Below, piece after piece: positions 1-9,106 of a stretch of DNA of 64,000 bases. The stretch is from Kiloniella laminariae (GTDB taxonomy: Bacteria; Pseudomonadota; Alphaproteobacteria; Kiloniellales; Kiloniellaceae). The position numbers were made by a program, and so were the translations under genes. Positions within the stretch are counted from its first letter, which is position 1. Each line of letters starts with the position of its first letter. The notes beneath the pieces are model-generated. The model saw nothing but the letters and a program-made list of their open reading frames with translations, did not search any database and was not told the origin of the DNA. Where the stretch lies: assembly GCF_027214005.1 (NCBI RefSeq), contig NZ_JAPWGY010000003.1, positions 620,001-684,000 on the forward strand, read 5' to 3'.

Positions 1-2
1 TG

Positions 3-1466
3 GTTGGTCAAATTGCAGAACCAAAATCACTGGATCCGGCGGCGGTCACCGCGGTGAATGATTTCCGAATTCTGGTGAATATCTATGAAGGCCTGGTGCG
101 CTATAAGCCCGGTACATTGGAAGTGGCCCCGGCATTGGCTGAAAGCTGGGAAATCAGCGAAGATGGTACCGAATACACTTTTAGACTGCGCGAAGGTATC
201 AGTTTCCATGATGGCGCACCATTTAACGCAGAAGCGGTGAAGTTTAACTTTGACCGGATGTTGAATGAGGATCATCCCTATCACAAGACGGGCCCGTTCC
301 CGCTGGCGTTTTTCTTTTCTGCCGTGCAAAAAACCACTGCCGTTGATGCGCTGACTGTAAAGTTCAGCTTGAACGAGCCTTATGCGCCGTTCCTGTCAAA
401 TCTGGCGTATCCGACAGGTTTGCTGGTGTCTCCAGAAGCGGTGAAAGAACATGGCGAAGATGTTGGGCGTCACCCAACAGGCACAGGGCCGTTCAAATTT
501 GTTGAATGGATATCTAACGAGCGTGTGGTTGTGGACCGTAACGATGAGTATTGGGGGGAAGCCGCAGGGGTGAACGCCGTGGTGTTTCGTCCGATCACTG
601 ATGCCAACACCCGTGTAGCGGAAATGCTGGCCGGGGGAATCGATATGATGGTGGAAGTGCCGCCAACGGCTTTGTCCCAGTTTCAGAGTGATGAATTCAC
701 AATTAAAGAACAGGCGGGACCCCACGTCTGGTTTTTGATTTTGAACGCCAAGGAAGGCCCCTTTGCCGACAAGCGTGTACGTCAGGCAGCGAACTATGCG
801 ATCAATAAAGAAGCACTGGTGAATGATGTGCTGGAAGGCACTGCGGCTGTGGCTGCCGGGCCGACGCCCCCCGCATTTGCCTGGGCATACAATAAAGAAC
901 TGGCGCCCTATCCCTATGATCCGGAGAAAGCCAAAGCGCTTTTGGCTGAAGCGGGTGTGGAAGGTGCCGAGCTGACATTCTTTGTCACAGAAGGCGGATC
1001 AGGGATGCTTGATCCGGTATCCATGGGAACAGCTATTCAGGCAGATCTCGCCGCCGTGGGTCTTGATGTGAAAATTGAAACCTATGAGTGGAACACCTTC
1101 TTGGGTGAAGTGAACCCCGGACTTGAAGGCAAAGCCGATCTGGCCGAAATGGCCTGGATGACAAATGATCCGGATACGCTCCCCTATCTGGCACTACGCA
1201 CAGATGCCTGGCCTGAAAAGGGCGGGTTTAACTCCGGGTATTATTCCAATGTAAAAGTTGATGAACTGCTTGAGCAGGCGCGTACATCAACCAGCCAGGA
1301 TGAACGGGCAAAGCTCTATCGCGAGATGCAGAGCATTGTTCAAGAAGATGCACCCTGGGTTTTTGTGGCCAACTGGAAGCAAAATGCAGTGACCAATGAC
1401 CGGGTGAAAAGCTTTGATCTTGAACCCTCCTTCTTGCTTCACTTGCAGAATGTGACCAAGAATTAA
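3..1466 (+). CDS. ABC transporter substrate-binding protein, peptide/nickel/opine type (5' partial)
   Basis: Periplasmic solute-binding protein of the SBP_bac_5 (DppA/OppA-like) family, which delivers peptides, opines or similar solutes to an ABC importer. The reading frame is open from the first complete codon at position 3, and the residues there (EPKSLDPA, then IYEGLVRY) are the usual start of the mature domain. The signal peptide and start codon therefore lie outside the window. About 487 residues are present, close to the normal mature length. Two permease and two ATPase modules follow, so this is the recognition component of one transporter. The ligand cannot be read from the sequence; the GntR/FCD regulator at the end of the operon hints at an organic acid or amino-acid-derived substrate, which is inference. 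Confidence 0.93.
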   Translation, partial: VGQIAEPKSLDPAAVTAVNDFRILVNIYEGLVRYKPGTLEVAPALAESWEISEDGTEYTFRLREGISFHDGAPFNAEAVKFNFDRMLNEDHPYHKTGPFPLAFFFSAVQKTTAVDALTVKFSLNEPYAPFLSNLAYPTGLLVSPEAVKEHGEDVGRHPTGTGPFKFVEWISNERVVVDRNDEYWGEAAGVNAVVFRPITDANTRVAEMLAGGIDMMVEVPPTALSQFQSDEFTIKEQAGPHVWFLILNAKEGPFADKRVRQAANYAINKEALVNDVLEGTAAVAAGPTPPAFAWAYNKELAPYPYDPEKAKALLAEAGVEGAELTFFVTEGGSGMLDPVSMGTAIQADLAAVGLDVKIETYEWNTFLGEVNPGLEGKADLAEMAWMTNDPDTLPYLALRTDAWPEKGGFNSGYYSNVKVDELLEQARTSTSQDERAKLYREMQSIVQEDAPWVFVANWKQNAVTNDRVKSFDLEPSFLLHLQNVTKN

Positions 1467-1471
1467 ATGAT

Positions 1472-1506
1472 CGAACTGGCGGGTGGGGTGCCCGCCAGTT
1501 CGTTTT
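1472..1506 (+). terminator. Intra-operon hairpin after the binding-protein gene
   Basis: A 12-bp perfect stem (1472-1483 with 1491-1502) with a 7-nt loop is followed by TTTTC. It lies 5 nt after the stop codon and just before the ribosome binding site of the permease gene. Such hairpins commonly stabilise the binding-protein mRNA and reduce read-through, so that the binding protein is made in excess over the membrane parts. Confidence 0.7.
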
Positions 1507-1521
1507 CTCGGGGAGGAAAGA

Positions 1522-2469
1522 ATGGCTGCCTATATTCTGAAAAGACTGATTTCGGCCATTCCAGTTTTGTTCGGTATTACGCTGATTGTTTTTTTGATCA
1601 TGGCAATGATACCGGGTGACCCGGCAACCGCGATCCTGGGGGCCTATGCAACGCCGGAAAACGTGGCAAAAATCAACCGTGATCTTGGATTGGATGCACC
1701 GTTATTTCAGCGTTATTTTATTTGGCTGGGAAATCTGTTTACGGGTGATCTGGGCAGATCCTATTCGCTCAACCGGCCTGTTCTCCACGAAATTATAGAG
1801 CGGTTTCATGCCACGCTTGTTCTGGCGGGGAGCAGTTTTGTCTTGTGCGCGGTCTTTGGCATTCTGGCCGGGGTTGTTTCTGCTGCACGCCAGTATGGCT
1901 GGGCGGACAAAGCCATCACCTTCACGGTTTTGATCGGTATTTCCATTCCATCATTCTTTTTGGGGATGGTGATGATTCTGGTATTTGCCGTGCGCCTGCG
2001 CTGGTTTCCGGTGTCGGGTATGTATGCCATTTATGGCGGCGGGGATATTCTTGACTTGCTCAGGCATTTGATTATGCCGGCGCTGGCGCTGGCAGCCGTC
2101 GCCACAGGTGTTGTCGCGCGGATGTCGCGCTCTGCCATGTTGGAGGTGCTGCGGCAAGATTATATCCGGACCGCGCGGGCCAAAGGCGTAAAAGAACGCA
2201 AGGTGATTTTGGGCCATGCGCTGAGTTCAGCTATGGTGAACATCATTCCGGTCCTTGGCATCCAGGCCGGGTTCGTTTTGTCCGGTGCCGTCTATATCGA
2301 AATGGTCTTCCAGTGGCCTGGCATTGGCCGGATGCTGGTGGATGCGATTTTAAAACGCGACATCCTGCTGGTGCAAGGGGGGGTGGTGTTTGTCGCGGCC
2401 TGCTATGTCCTGTTCAATATTGTGGTTGATGTGGTGCAATCTCTGCTCGATCCAAGGATCAAATCATGA
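1522..2469 (+). CDS. ABC transporter permease, DppB/GsiC type
   Basis: Inner-membrane permease of the binding-protein-dependent peptide/nickel family, 315 residues. The N terminus (YILKRLISAIPVLFGI) is the classical first membrane helix of DppB-like proteins. The typical EAA-loop region appears as DYIRTARAKGV at about residues 212-222, where the ATPase docks. About six membrane segments are visible. The start at 1522 is chosen because GGAGG (1512-1516) sits at proper spacing; a start 39 nt upstream would fall inside the terminator hairpin. Its stop overlaps the next start as ATGA, so translation is probably coupled. Confidence 0.95.
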   Translation: MAAYILKRLISAIPVLFGITLIVFLIMAMIPGDPATAILGAYATPENVAKINRDLGLDAPLFQRYFIWLGNLFTGDLGRSYSLNRPVLHEIIERFHATLVLAGSSFVLCAVFGILAGVVSAARQYGWADKAITFTVLIGISIPSFFLGMVMILVFAVRLRWFPVSGMYAIYGGGDILDLLRHLIMPALALAAVATGVVARMSRSAMLEVLRQDYIRTARAKGVKERKVILGHALSSAMVNIIPVLGIQAGFVLSGAVYIEMVFQWPGIGRMLVDAILKRDILLVQGGVVFVAACYVLFNIVVDVVQSLLDPRIKS

Positions 2470-4349
2470 TCCAGTTCCTGAATCTGTTATTCCGGAATCG
2501 CCTGGCAGGACTTGGCGCGGGAATGCTTGTCCTGATCCTGCTGATCGCCCTGATAACACCGGTCTTGCCGCTGCCAGACCCCAATATTACCGCCACGGCT
2601 GACCGCTTTATGTCCCCGTTTTCAGAAGGACATCTTCTGGGGACCGACCATTTGGGACGCGATCTGCTGTCGCGGTTATTGTCGGGAACCCGCCTGTCGT
2701 TGGCAGTGGGGGTTGCAGCTGCACTGATCGCAACTGTGATTGGCTCCAGTATCGGCATTGTTGCGGGTTTTTTGGGCGGGCGCACGGACAACATCATCAT
2801 GCGCCTGGTCGATATGCTGATGGCATTTCCCTATATTTTGCTGGCACTGGCGATCGTGGCTGCGCTTGGGCCGGGGCTGAACAATGCACTCATTGCCGTC
2901 GCCGCTGTCAATGTACCGTTTTTTGCCCGCAATATACGGGGTGTAACGGTGGGTTTGGCCAATAAAGAATTTGTCGATGCTGCAAGGTTGAACGGCATGA
3001 GCAATGGGCAAATTATCTTTTCCGAGATTTTGCCGAATGTTCTGCCAGTGATCGTGATTGCCATGTCGACCACGATCGGCTGGATGATTCTGGAAACGGC
3101 CGGGCTTTCGTTCCTTGGGCTTGGCTCGCAACCACCACAGGCGGACCTGGGGTCTATGCTTGGTGAAGCACGGGCCGCCTTGATCACCTTTCCGCATACT
3201 TCTGTGGTGCCAGGTATCATGATTTTTTTAATCGTCATGTCGATCAATCTTCTGGGAGATGGGGTACGCGATGCTATTGATCCCAGATTGAAATCCGGTG
3301 CTTTGTCCCGGCCATTGCCTGCCACGATTGTGGAACGCAAAGAGGTACCGCCGACCCCAGACAAGGATTTGTTGTCTTTGCAGGAACTGCGCACGGAATT
3401 TCATGTGGGGGAGCGTGTTTATAAAGCGGTTGGCGGGGTCTCTCTAAAAGTAAACAAGGGTGAGTGCCTTGGTATTATTGGAGAATCCGGATCAGGAAAA
3501 TCTGTCACCGCCCTCTCGGTGATGGGTCTTGTAGCCTCGCCGCCGGGTAAAATTGTCGGTGGCACGGTCAGCTTTCAGGGCAAGGATCTGGTGGGGGCGT
3601 CCTATAATGAATTGCGATCTTTGCGCGGTGATCGTGTCGCCTATATTTTTCAGGATCCCTTATCGACCTTACACCCGCTTTATACGGTGGGTGATCAATT
3701 GATTGAGGCAATGCAGGCGCACCGCAGTGTGCCGCAGAAAGATGCGCAGGCACGGGCGGTTGAACTGTTGGAAGCTGTTCGTATCCCCAATGCAGCGCAA
3801 CGGGTGAAGAACTATCCCCACGAAATGTCCGGGGGGATGCGTCAACGTGTATCCATAGCGATGGCATTGGCGAATGAGCCGGATGTCATTATTGCTGATG
3901 AGCCGACAACAGCACTGGATGTAACGGTACAGGCACAAATTTTATCACTGCTGAATGATCTCCGCCGGGAGCGTGATCTGGCAATTGTCTTTATCACCCA
4001 TGATTTTGGCGTGGTCGCGCAATTATGTGACCGCGTTGCGGTGATGTATGCAGGCCAGATTGTGGAAGAGGGCCCGACAGCAGCGATATTGGATGATCCG
4101 CAGCATCCGTACACCAAAAGGCTGATGGCCTGTGTACCAGAACTGGGCGGTGGTAAACGCGAATTGCACGCCATTGCCGGTTTGCCGCCAGCGGTGGATC
4201 AATTGCCTCAGGGGTGCGCCTTTGCCGCCCGTTGTGAATTTGCCCAGGAGGTGTGCAGACAAGGCGGGATTATGCTGGAACCTAAGGGGGAGCGTGCTGT
4301 GCGTTGCCTGTTTCCCGTCAATGCAGATCAAATCGAGGTGACATTATGA
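2466..4349 (+). CDS. Fused ABC permease-ATPase (DppC-DppD type)
   Basis: A single 627-residue polypeptide joins the second permease of the importer to its first ATPase. Residues about 1-280 are a DppC-like permease with a large N-terminal helix, the GTDHLGRD motif and the EAA loop (EFVDAARLNGM). After a short linker, residues about 300-627 are a DppD-like ATPase: Walker A GESGSGKS near 339, signature MSGGMRQRV near 454, Walker B VIIADEP near 475, then the C-terminal oligopeptide-type extension with clustered cysteines. No stop or frameshift separates the halves. Such fusions are known in proteobacterial Dpp/Opp-like transporters. The gene overlaps its upstream and downstream neighbours by ATGA junctions. 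Confidence 0.95.
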   Translation: MIQFLNLLFRNRLAGLGAGMLVLILLIALITPVLPLPDPNITATADRFMSPFSEGHLLGTDHLGRDLLSRLLSGTRLSLAVGVAAALIATVIGSSIGIVAGFLGGRTDNIIMRLVDMLMAFPYILLALAIVAALGPGLNNALIAVAAVNVPFFARNIRGVTVGLANKEFVDAARLNGMSNGQIIFSEILPNVLPVIVIAMSTTIGWMILETAGLSFLGLGSQPPQADLGSMLGEARAALITFPHTSVVPGIMIFLIVMSINLLGDGVRDAIDPRLKSGALSRPLPATIVERKEVPPTPDKDLLSLQELRTEFHVGERVYKAVGGVSLKVNKGECLGIIGESGSGKSVTALSVMGLVASPPGKIVGGTVSFQGKDLVGASYNELRSLRGDRVAYIFQDPLSTLHPLYTVGDQLIEAMQAHRSVPQKDAQARAVELLEAVRIPNAAQRVKNYPHEMSGGMRQRVSIAMALANEPDVIIADEPTTALDVTVQAQILSLLNDLRRERDLAIVFITHDFGVVAQLCDRVAVMYAGQIVEEGPTAAILDDPQHPYTKRLMACVPELGGGKRELHAIAGLPPAVDQLPQGCAFAARCEFAQEVCRQGGIMLEPKGERAVRCLFPVNADQIEVTL

Positions 4350-5299
4350 ATGCGCTCGAAGTCAAAGATCTCACCAAAACCTTTGAAGTTGGTAAGACCT
4401 TGTTCAGTCGTGGATTGGGAGTGAAGGCGGTACGCCGTATGAGTTTTGAGGTTCGCGATGGCGAAACATTGGGCATAGTGGGCGAAAGCGGTTGCGGTAA
4501 ATCGACTTTGGCACGGATGCTGGTGGGATTGTTGCCGTCCACTGAAGGTGAAATCAAGATTGAGGGAAAAGTACAGGACAAAGCCTCTCCACGTGAATTT
4601 GGCCAAATGATCCAGTATGTCTTTCAGGACCCGATTTCGAGCCTTAACCCGCGTAAAACCATCCGCCAGATCATGGAAACACCGCTGAAGCGGTTACACG
4701 GTATGGGCAAGGCAGAGAGGGACAAGCGGATCAGCGAAATATTTGCTTCGGTGAATTTGCGCGAAGAGTTCCTGTCGCGCTATCCGCATGAATTTTCTGG
4801 TGGCCAAGCACAACGGATCGGTATTGCACGCGCCTTGGCAGCAGCGGCACGTATTTTGATTCTGGATGAACCTGTTTCAGCTCTTGATGTTTCAGTACAG
4901 GCACAGGTACTCAACCTGCTGGCTGATCTGAAGCTGAAATTTGGATTGACCTATTTGTTTATCAGTCATGATCTGGCAGTTGTAGAGGCGGTGAGTGACC
5001 GGGTGATGGTGCTTTATTTCGGGACCATTGTCGAAGTAGGCCCGGCCGATGCGATTTTTAAACAGGCCAAACATCCTTATACCAAGTTGCTGGCAAATAG
5101 CGCTCCCGTTGTCGGGCGGCCATTGGAAGCACCAAAACAAAAGGGGGATGAACTACCGGACCCGCTTAACCCTCCGTCGGGTTGTCCGTTTGCCAAGCGG
5201 TGTATATATGCTACTGAGATTTGTGAAACGATTGATCCGGCGCTAATGGAAATGGGAGAAGGCCACTTTGCCGCTTGTCACAACCCGATCCGAGGATGA
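4346..5299 (+). CDS. ABC transporter ATP-binding protein, DppF type
   Basis: Second ATPase of the importer, 317 residues. Walker A is GESGCGKS, the signature is FSGGQAQRI and Walker B is ILILDEP. The C terminus has the oligo_HPY-type tail with cysteines (SGCPFAKRC) usual in DppF/OppF proteins. The start at 4346 overlaps the previous stop as ATGA; a longer frame reaches upstream but lies inside the previous gene. Together with the three upstream genes it completes a full importer (binding protein, two permeases, two ATPases). Confidence 0.95.
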   Translation: MNALEVKDLTKTFEVGKTLFSRGLGVKAVRRMSFEVRDGETLGIVGESGCGKSTLARMLVGLLPSTEGEIKIEGKVQDKASPREFGQMIQYVFQDPISSLNPRKTIRQIMETPLKRLHGMGKAERDKRISEIFASVNLREEFLSRYPHEFSGGQAQRIGIARALAAAARILILDEPVSALDVSVQAQVLNLLADLKLKFGLTYLFISHDLAVVEAVSDRVMVLYFGTIVEVGPADAIFKQAKHPYTKLLANSAPVVGRPLEAPKQKGDELPDPLNPPSGCPFAKRCIYATEICETIDPALMEMGEGHFAACHNPIRG

Positions 5300-6026
5300 G
5301 CCACGGTTGAGCCGCCCGGTGCGTGTTGCAGAAGCCATTAAGAACTGGGTGGTGGATAAAGGGCTGAAGGCGGGTGATCGCCTGCCCAGTGAGCCGGAAA
5401 TGATCGAGCAATTTGGTATGGCCAAAAGCACTATTCGCGAAGCCATGCGGATACTGGAGGCTCAAGGGCTTGTCCGTACCCGCACAGGGCCGGGGGGAGG
5501 CAGCTTTGTTCATGAAGTGTCGACCCAACGGGCCCGGGCGTTGCTTGGAAATTATTTCTACTTCAAAGACCTGACAATCGCCGACATTTATGAGCTGCGA
5601 TGTACGCTGGAACCGCAATTGGCGGCTTCGCTTGCGGGAAAATTACCTGACGAAGTTCTGATCAAGCTGGAAAGTATTGTTGCGCGTTATCCAAAGCCTG
5701 CTTCATCCGCCGATGAAGAGCGAGAACAACATATTGCGTCTTTGCAGTTCCACGCCTTGCTTGCCAAACAATCCAAGAACAAATTGCTTGGTTTCCTGAT
5801 TGATTTCATGACGAATATGTTGGCTGACCTGACCGTCTATCGAAAGCTTTATAATCCGCCAAACGTGGAATTATGGCAAAGAGGGCGTGATTATCAGGTC
5901 CAGCTGATCAAGGCCCTTCGCGAAGGCTTGTCGGGCGAAGCCTACCAGATTATGGCTGATCACATGACAACGGCGCAGACGCTGATGTCATTACAAGAGG
6001 CGGAAATACAAAAGCGGTTTATCTGA
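5268..6026 (+). CDS. GntR-family regulator with FCD domain
   Basis: Transcription factor of the FadR/FCD branch of the GntR family, 252 residues. Residues about 14-85 form the winged helix-turn-helix (RLPSEPEMIEQFGMAKSTIR, then GPGGGSFV). The C-terminal helical FCD ligand-binding domain starts around residue 100, with the family-type YELRCTLEP opening. The start is a TTG at 5268 with GGAGAAGG just upstream (5254-5261), so the gene overlaps the ATPase gene by 32 nt; a TTG at 5307 is an alternative. Its position at the end of the transporter operon suggests it senses the transported solute or a breakdown product and controls this operon. Confidence 0.9.
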   Translation: MPLVTTRSEDEPRLSRPVRVAEAIKNWVVDKGLKAGDRLPSEPEMIEQFGMAKSTIREAMRILEAQGLVRTRTGPGGGSFVHEVSTQRARALLGNYFYFKDLTIADIYELRCTLEPQLAASLAGKLPDEVLIKLESIVARYPKPASSADEEREQHIASLQFHALLAKQSKNKLLGFLIDFMTNMLADLTVYRKLYNPPNVELWQRGRDYQVQLIKALREGLSGEAYQIMADHMTTAQTLMSLQEAEIQKRFI

Positions 6027-6093
6027 TGCGATCCCGGGCCAACGTTGAGCGGCTGTGGAACGAACTGTGTTGACCCTTTTCCGGATCTGTTGA

Positions 6094-6747
6094 CTAGCAG
6101 GCTGGTCTGTCTGTTGTCAGATCACCCTGGTTTTCCTCGAGGGAGAGTTGCGGGGAATGCAGCGCGCTTAGAAGCGGGTGCCCGGCCCAGTCCTGGTAAG
6201 GCCATATCCGGAATTGCCCGGCGTCTTTGGTGTTGATGTGTTCGATCTCGTCGTCCCAAATCCGTTCCCGGCAACAGAGCAGCATGTCGATGTCGATGCC
6301 ATTGCTGGAAAGTGGCCAGATACAGCAGATAAACGGTAGCTGTTGCTGACTGTCGAGGAAAAACGAGGGATAGGCTACGGGCTCGCAGCTGTTCAGGACC
6401 TGCCGATAGGCCAAAAGCATTTTGTTAAGTGAGCCGGTTTCGGGGAATTCCTGTAAATACTTCCGGGTCAGTGATTGCCCGATCCGTGCCTGAATGTTCG
6501 AGCCAAGCAGTCTTATCCTGAATTGCTCCGTTTTTCCGGCTTCAGTCTCGACATCAATCAGGGAAACATCTCCCAGTGCATACCAGAAATCCAGTGGATC
6601 AATGTCCTTGCGGGAAGGAAACAGTTTTCCTGACTTTTGCGTGTGCCAGTATTGATGCAGTTTCTGCAGCTTTAACATGCCGACCAAATTGTTGTTTTGA
6701 TTTTGCGGTCCTGAATTATGGGCAGTAAAATCTTTTGTTGTCGGCAT
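6094..6747 (-). CDS. PAS_5-family PAS-domain protein
   Basis: A 217-residue protein matching the small alphaproteobacterial PAS proteins of the PAS_5 family. The hallmark is the LFPSRKDIDPLDF segment (about residues 42-54) followed by a single PAS fold with a short C-terminal tail. There is no attached kinase, cyclase or DNA-binding domain, so its output partner is unknown. The first 23 residues are low complexity, and an internal ATG at MLKLQKL is an alternative start. It is isolated between the GntR gene (convergent) and the FAH-family gene, from which a terminator separates it. Confidence 0.8.
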   Translation of the reverse strand: MPTTKDFTAHNSGPQNQNNNLVGMLKLQKLHQYWHTQKSGKLFPSRKDIDPLDFWYALGDVSLIDVETEAGKTEQFRIRLLGSNIQARIGQSLTRKYLQEFPETGSLNKMLLAYRQVLNSCEPVAYPSFFLDSQQQLPFICCIWPLSSNGIDIDMLLCCRERIWDDEIEHINTKDAGQFRIWPYQDWAGHPLLSALHSPQLSLEENQGDLTTDRPAC

Positions 6748-6774
6748 CAGAACCGAGATATGTGAACAGTTAGT

Positions 6775-6803
6775 AAAAATCGGACCATATCAGTCCGATT
6801 TTT
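6775..6803 (-). terminator. Bidirectional intrinsic terminator
   Basis: The perfect stem AAAAATCGGAC / GTCCGATTTTT with a 7-nt loop has A and T runs on both sides. On the minus strand it ends transcripts from the FAH-family gene before the PAS_5 gene. Confidence 0.85.
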
Positions 6804-6894
6804 CTTTGAAACACTGCTGTTTACTTCCCTTGATTGCATAAGGCAAGAGCTCTGCGGAGTATAACCTGTTTTATATTTCTGGCCTGCAAGAAGA

Positions 6895-7740
6895 TCAGGC
6901 GGAGACGGTGATCTGGCTCTGTTGCCCCAGGCCTTCGATTCCCAGCTCCATTGTCATCCCTGGCTTGAGGAAAAGCGGATCGGGTTTTAATCCCATGCCC
7001 ACACCTGCCGGGGTGCCTGTCAGAATAATGTCCCCAGGTAACAGGGTCATGAAATGGCTGAGGTGGCTGACGATAACTGGCACGGAGTGGACCAGGTTAC
7101 GGGTGTTACTGTTCTGCCGCCGGACACCATCTACCGCGAGCCAGATGTCAAGATTGTGGGGATCCGGTACTTCATCCCGGGTGACAAGCCAGGGACCAAG
7201 GGGGCAGAAGGTGTCATGGCTCTTGCCTTTGACCCACTGGCCAGAACGCCGTATCTGGAAGTCGCGCTCGGAGACATCATTGGCCAGACAGTAGCCTGCG
7301 ATATGGTCTATGGCGTCGGCCTCGGTGATATATTTGGCTTTTTTCCCGACTACAATTGTCAACTCGACTTCCCAATCGGTCTGGCTTGAGCCCCGGGGAA
7401 TTTCTACATTGTCGTTTGGTCCACAGATGGCAGAGGAAGCCTTCATGAATATACGGGGCTCAGGGGTCGGCTGCGCACCGACTTCAGCCGCATGGTCATG
7501 GTAGTTCAGGCCGATACAGATCACTTTGCTGACATTGTTGACGCAGGCACCGATCCTGGGAGCACCATCAACCAGGGGCAGGTTTTTGGGATCTTTGGTT
7601 CGAAGCATGTCGAGCGTCTGGTCATCAAGATTTGCCCCGGAGATGTCAGAGATCAATCCTGACAGGTCCCGTATTTCTCCATCCGGGCCGACAAGCCCGG
7701 GTTTTTCCTGCCCCATGGGGCCGTAGCGCAGAAGTTTCAT
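6895..7740 (-). CDS. Fumarylacetoacetate hydrolase (FAH) family protein
   Basis: 281 residues, the usual length for short FAH-family enzymes annotated as ureidoglycolate lyase or 2-hydroxyhepta-2,4-diene-1,7-dioate isomerase. An N-terminal lid region (about 1-75) precedes the catalytic fold, which shows IGLNYHDHAAE, then PRIFMK, the metal-site strand DWEVEL, GYCLANDVSERD and the C-terminal TGTPAGVGMG loop. The metal-binding acidic residues are present. Substrate cannot be assigned, because members act on several beta-keto or enol acids. The neighbouring Rieske system may or may not be functionally linked; 186 nt separate them. Confidence 0.88.
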   Translation of the reverse strand: MKLLRYGPMGQEKPGLVGPDGEIRDLSGLISDISGANLDDQTLDMLRTKDPKNLPLVDGAPRIGACVNNVSKVICIGLNYHDHAAEVGAQPTPEPRIFMKASSAICGPNDNVEIPRGSSQTDWEVELTIVVGKKAKYITEADAIDHIAGYCLANDVSERDFQIRRSGQWVKGKSHDTFCPLGPWLVTRDEVPDPHNLDIWLAVDGVRRQNSNTRNLVHSVPVIVSHLSHFMTLLPGDIILTGTPAGVGMGLKPDPLFLKPGMTMELGIEGLGQQSQITVSA

Positions 7741-7883
7741 TTTCCCCTCCCTGTGAAGTGGTGCTTCCAGACCAAATGGCCTGCTGCCATTATTTCAGGC
7801 AGCTTTGATGGTTATGGCGTGAGCTTGCCATGACATTACAGGATTGCCACGACAAATCACTTGTGACCGAAGGGATAAGCTGC

Positions 7884-7916
7884 CCTGCCCCGCCAACAGA
7901 ACGTCAGCGGGGCAGG
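7884..7916 (-). terminator. GC-rich hairpin after the reductase gene
   Basis: CCTGCCCCGC (7884-7893) pairs perfectly with GCGGGGCAGG (7907-7916), 11 nt past the stop codon of the minus-strand reductase gene. No clear T run follows, so it may be a weak terminator or an mRNA 3' end structure. Confidence 0.45.
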
Positions 7917-7926
7917 AATATTCGAA

Positions 7927-9015
7927 TCAGAAATCGATGACTACTTCGCCCAGTGGATTGGAACAACAGGCAAGGATATAACCGTCGTCAATCTGGTCCT
8001 GGGTAATCCCCCCGTTGTGAACCATGTGGATGTCACCAGAGACCTTCTTGACTTTACAGGTGCCACACACCCCGAACTGGCAGGCGCTGGGGATATGCAA
8101 GCCGGTTTTTTTGGCAGCTGTCAGAATAGTGTCGGACTCCTGGCAGGGAGTTTCTTTCTTTGAACGGGTGAAACTGACGCGGGAGGCAGCTTCAGCATCA
8201 ATGATCACATCATCATGATCGGGACGGTCTGATTCTTCTTTAATCGGCGAATCAAAACTTTCTTCATGATAGCGATCCATATCAAAGCCGGCAGCATTGA
8301 GAATATCCCTGACAGCCTGCATGAAGGGGGCAGGGCCACAGCAAAAGATTTCCCGTTCCTGATAGTCGGGAGAGATCAGCTCGAGCATCAGCTGGTTTAC
8401 CCGTCCGGTATAGCCGGTCCAGGCCCCGTAGGGATCTGGTTTCTCGCAGGCAAAGGCAACCTTGATGTCGTTGAGACGGGCACTCATGCTTTCCAGTTCC
8501 CGGCGGGCAATAATATCCGAGGGCGTACGGGCGCAATGAATGAAATGAACATCCGTGTGCAGTCCATAATCAAACAGCCAGCGGGTCATGGAAAGGGTTG
8601 GCGTGATACCAGCACCGCCGGAGATGAAAAGATACTTCTCGGCCATGTGATCGTGCAGGGTAAAAATCCCGGCAGGACCGTAAGCCTTGATCTGATCACC
8701 TTCTTTGAGGTTCTGGTGCAGCCAGTTAGAGACAAAGCCACCTTCGGTCGCTTTTACCGTGATGGAGATCGAGAGCGGCCGGGAGGGGCTGGAGGATAGT
8801 GTATAGGTTCGCAGAACCGGCTTGCCTTCAATTTCCAGTTCAATGGTGATGAACTGACCGGGAAGATAGCGGAACCAGCTGTTGTCCGTTGTCTGAAAAC
8901 AGAAGGTTTTAACATCGTGTGTGTCCTGGAGGATCATCACACATTCCAGCCTCTGGGAATGGCTATCCCAGGGCGTGGTTGTGTTTAAATCTCTGATTAC
9001 CTGTTTGACAGCCAT
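7927..9015 (-). CDS. gbcB: GbcB-like ferredoxin reductase, FAD/NAD(P) plus 2Fe-2S
   Basis: Electron-transfer partner of the Rieske oxygenase encoded just upstream, 362 residues. The flavin domain has LRTYTLSSSPSRP (FAD binding), the NAD(P)H domain has GGAGITPTLSM, and a C-terminal plant-type ferredoxin domain carries CQFGVCGTC with a fourth cysteine in ILACCSNP. This reductase-then-ferredoxin order is the type found in GbcB, the reductase of glycine betaine monooxygenase. The ATG at 9015 is preferred over a TTG at 9030. It is co-oriented with the oxygenase gene and separated by 91 nt holding a hairpin, so both are probably under the upstream cobalamin riboswitch. Other N-demethylase or carnitine/choline oxygenase reductases look similar. 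Confidence 0.88.
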   Translation of the reverse strand: MAVKQVIRDLNTTTPWDSHSQRLECVMILQDTHDVKTFCFQTTDNSWFRYLPGQFITIELEIEGKPVLRTYTLSSSPSRPLSISITVKATEGGFVSNWLHQNLKEGDQIKAYGPAGIFTLHDHMAEKYLFISGGAGITPTLSMTRWLFDYGLHTDVHFIHCARTPSDIIARRELESMSARLNDIKVAFACEKPDPYGAWTGYTGRVNQLMLELISPDYQEREIFCCGPAPFMQAVRDILNAAGFDMDRYHEESFDSPIKEESDRPDHDDVIIDAEAASRVSFTRSKKETPCQESDTILTAAKKTGLHIPSACQFGVCGTCKVKKVSGDIHMVHNGGITQDQIDDGYILACCSNPLGEVVIDF

Positions 9016-9064
9016 TATCTCAATTCCCAAATCGTCGTGGCCCTTATGGGCTTATTGTCAGTTG

Positions 9065-9092
9065 AAAGAGCGCAACTCGTGTTGCGCTCTTT
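9065..9092 (-). terminator. Hairpin between Rieske oxygenase and reductase genes
   Basis: A 12-bp perfect stem (9065-9076 with 9081-9092) with a TCGT-type loop sits between the two minus-strand genes. The T run on the minus strand is short, so partial termination or mRNA processing that lowers reductase expression is more likely than full termination. Confidence 0.55.
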
Positions 9093-9106
9093 TGTGTTGT
9101 TAGCGG

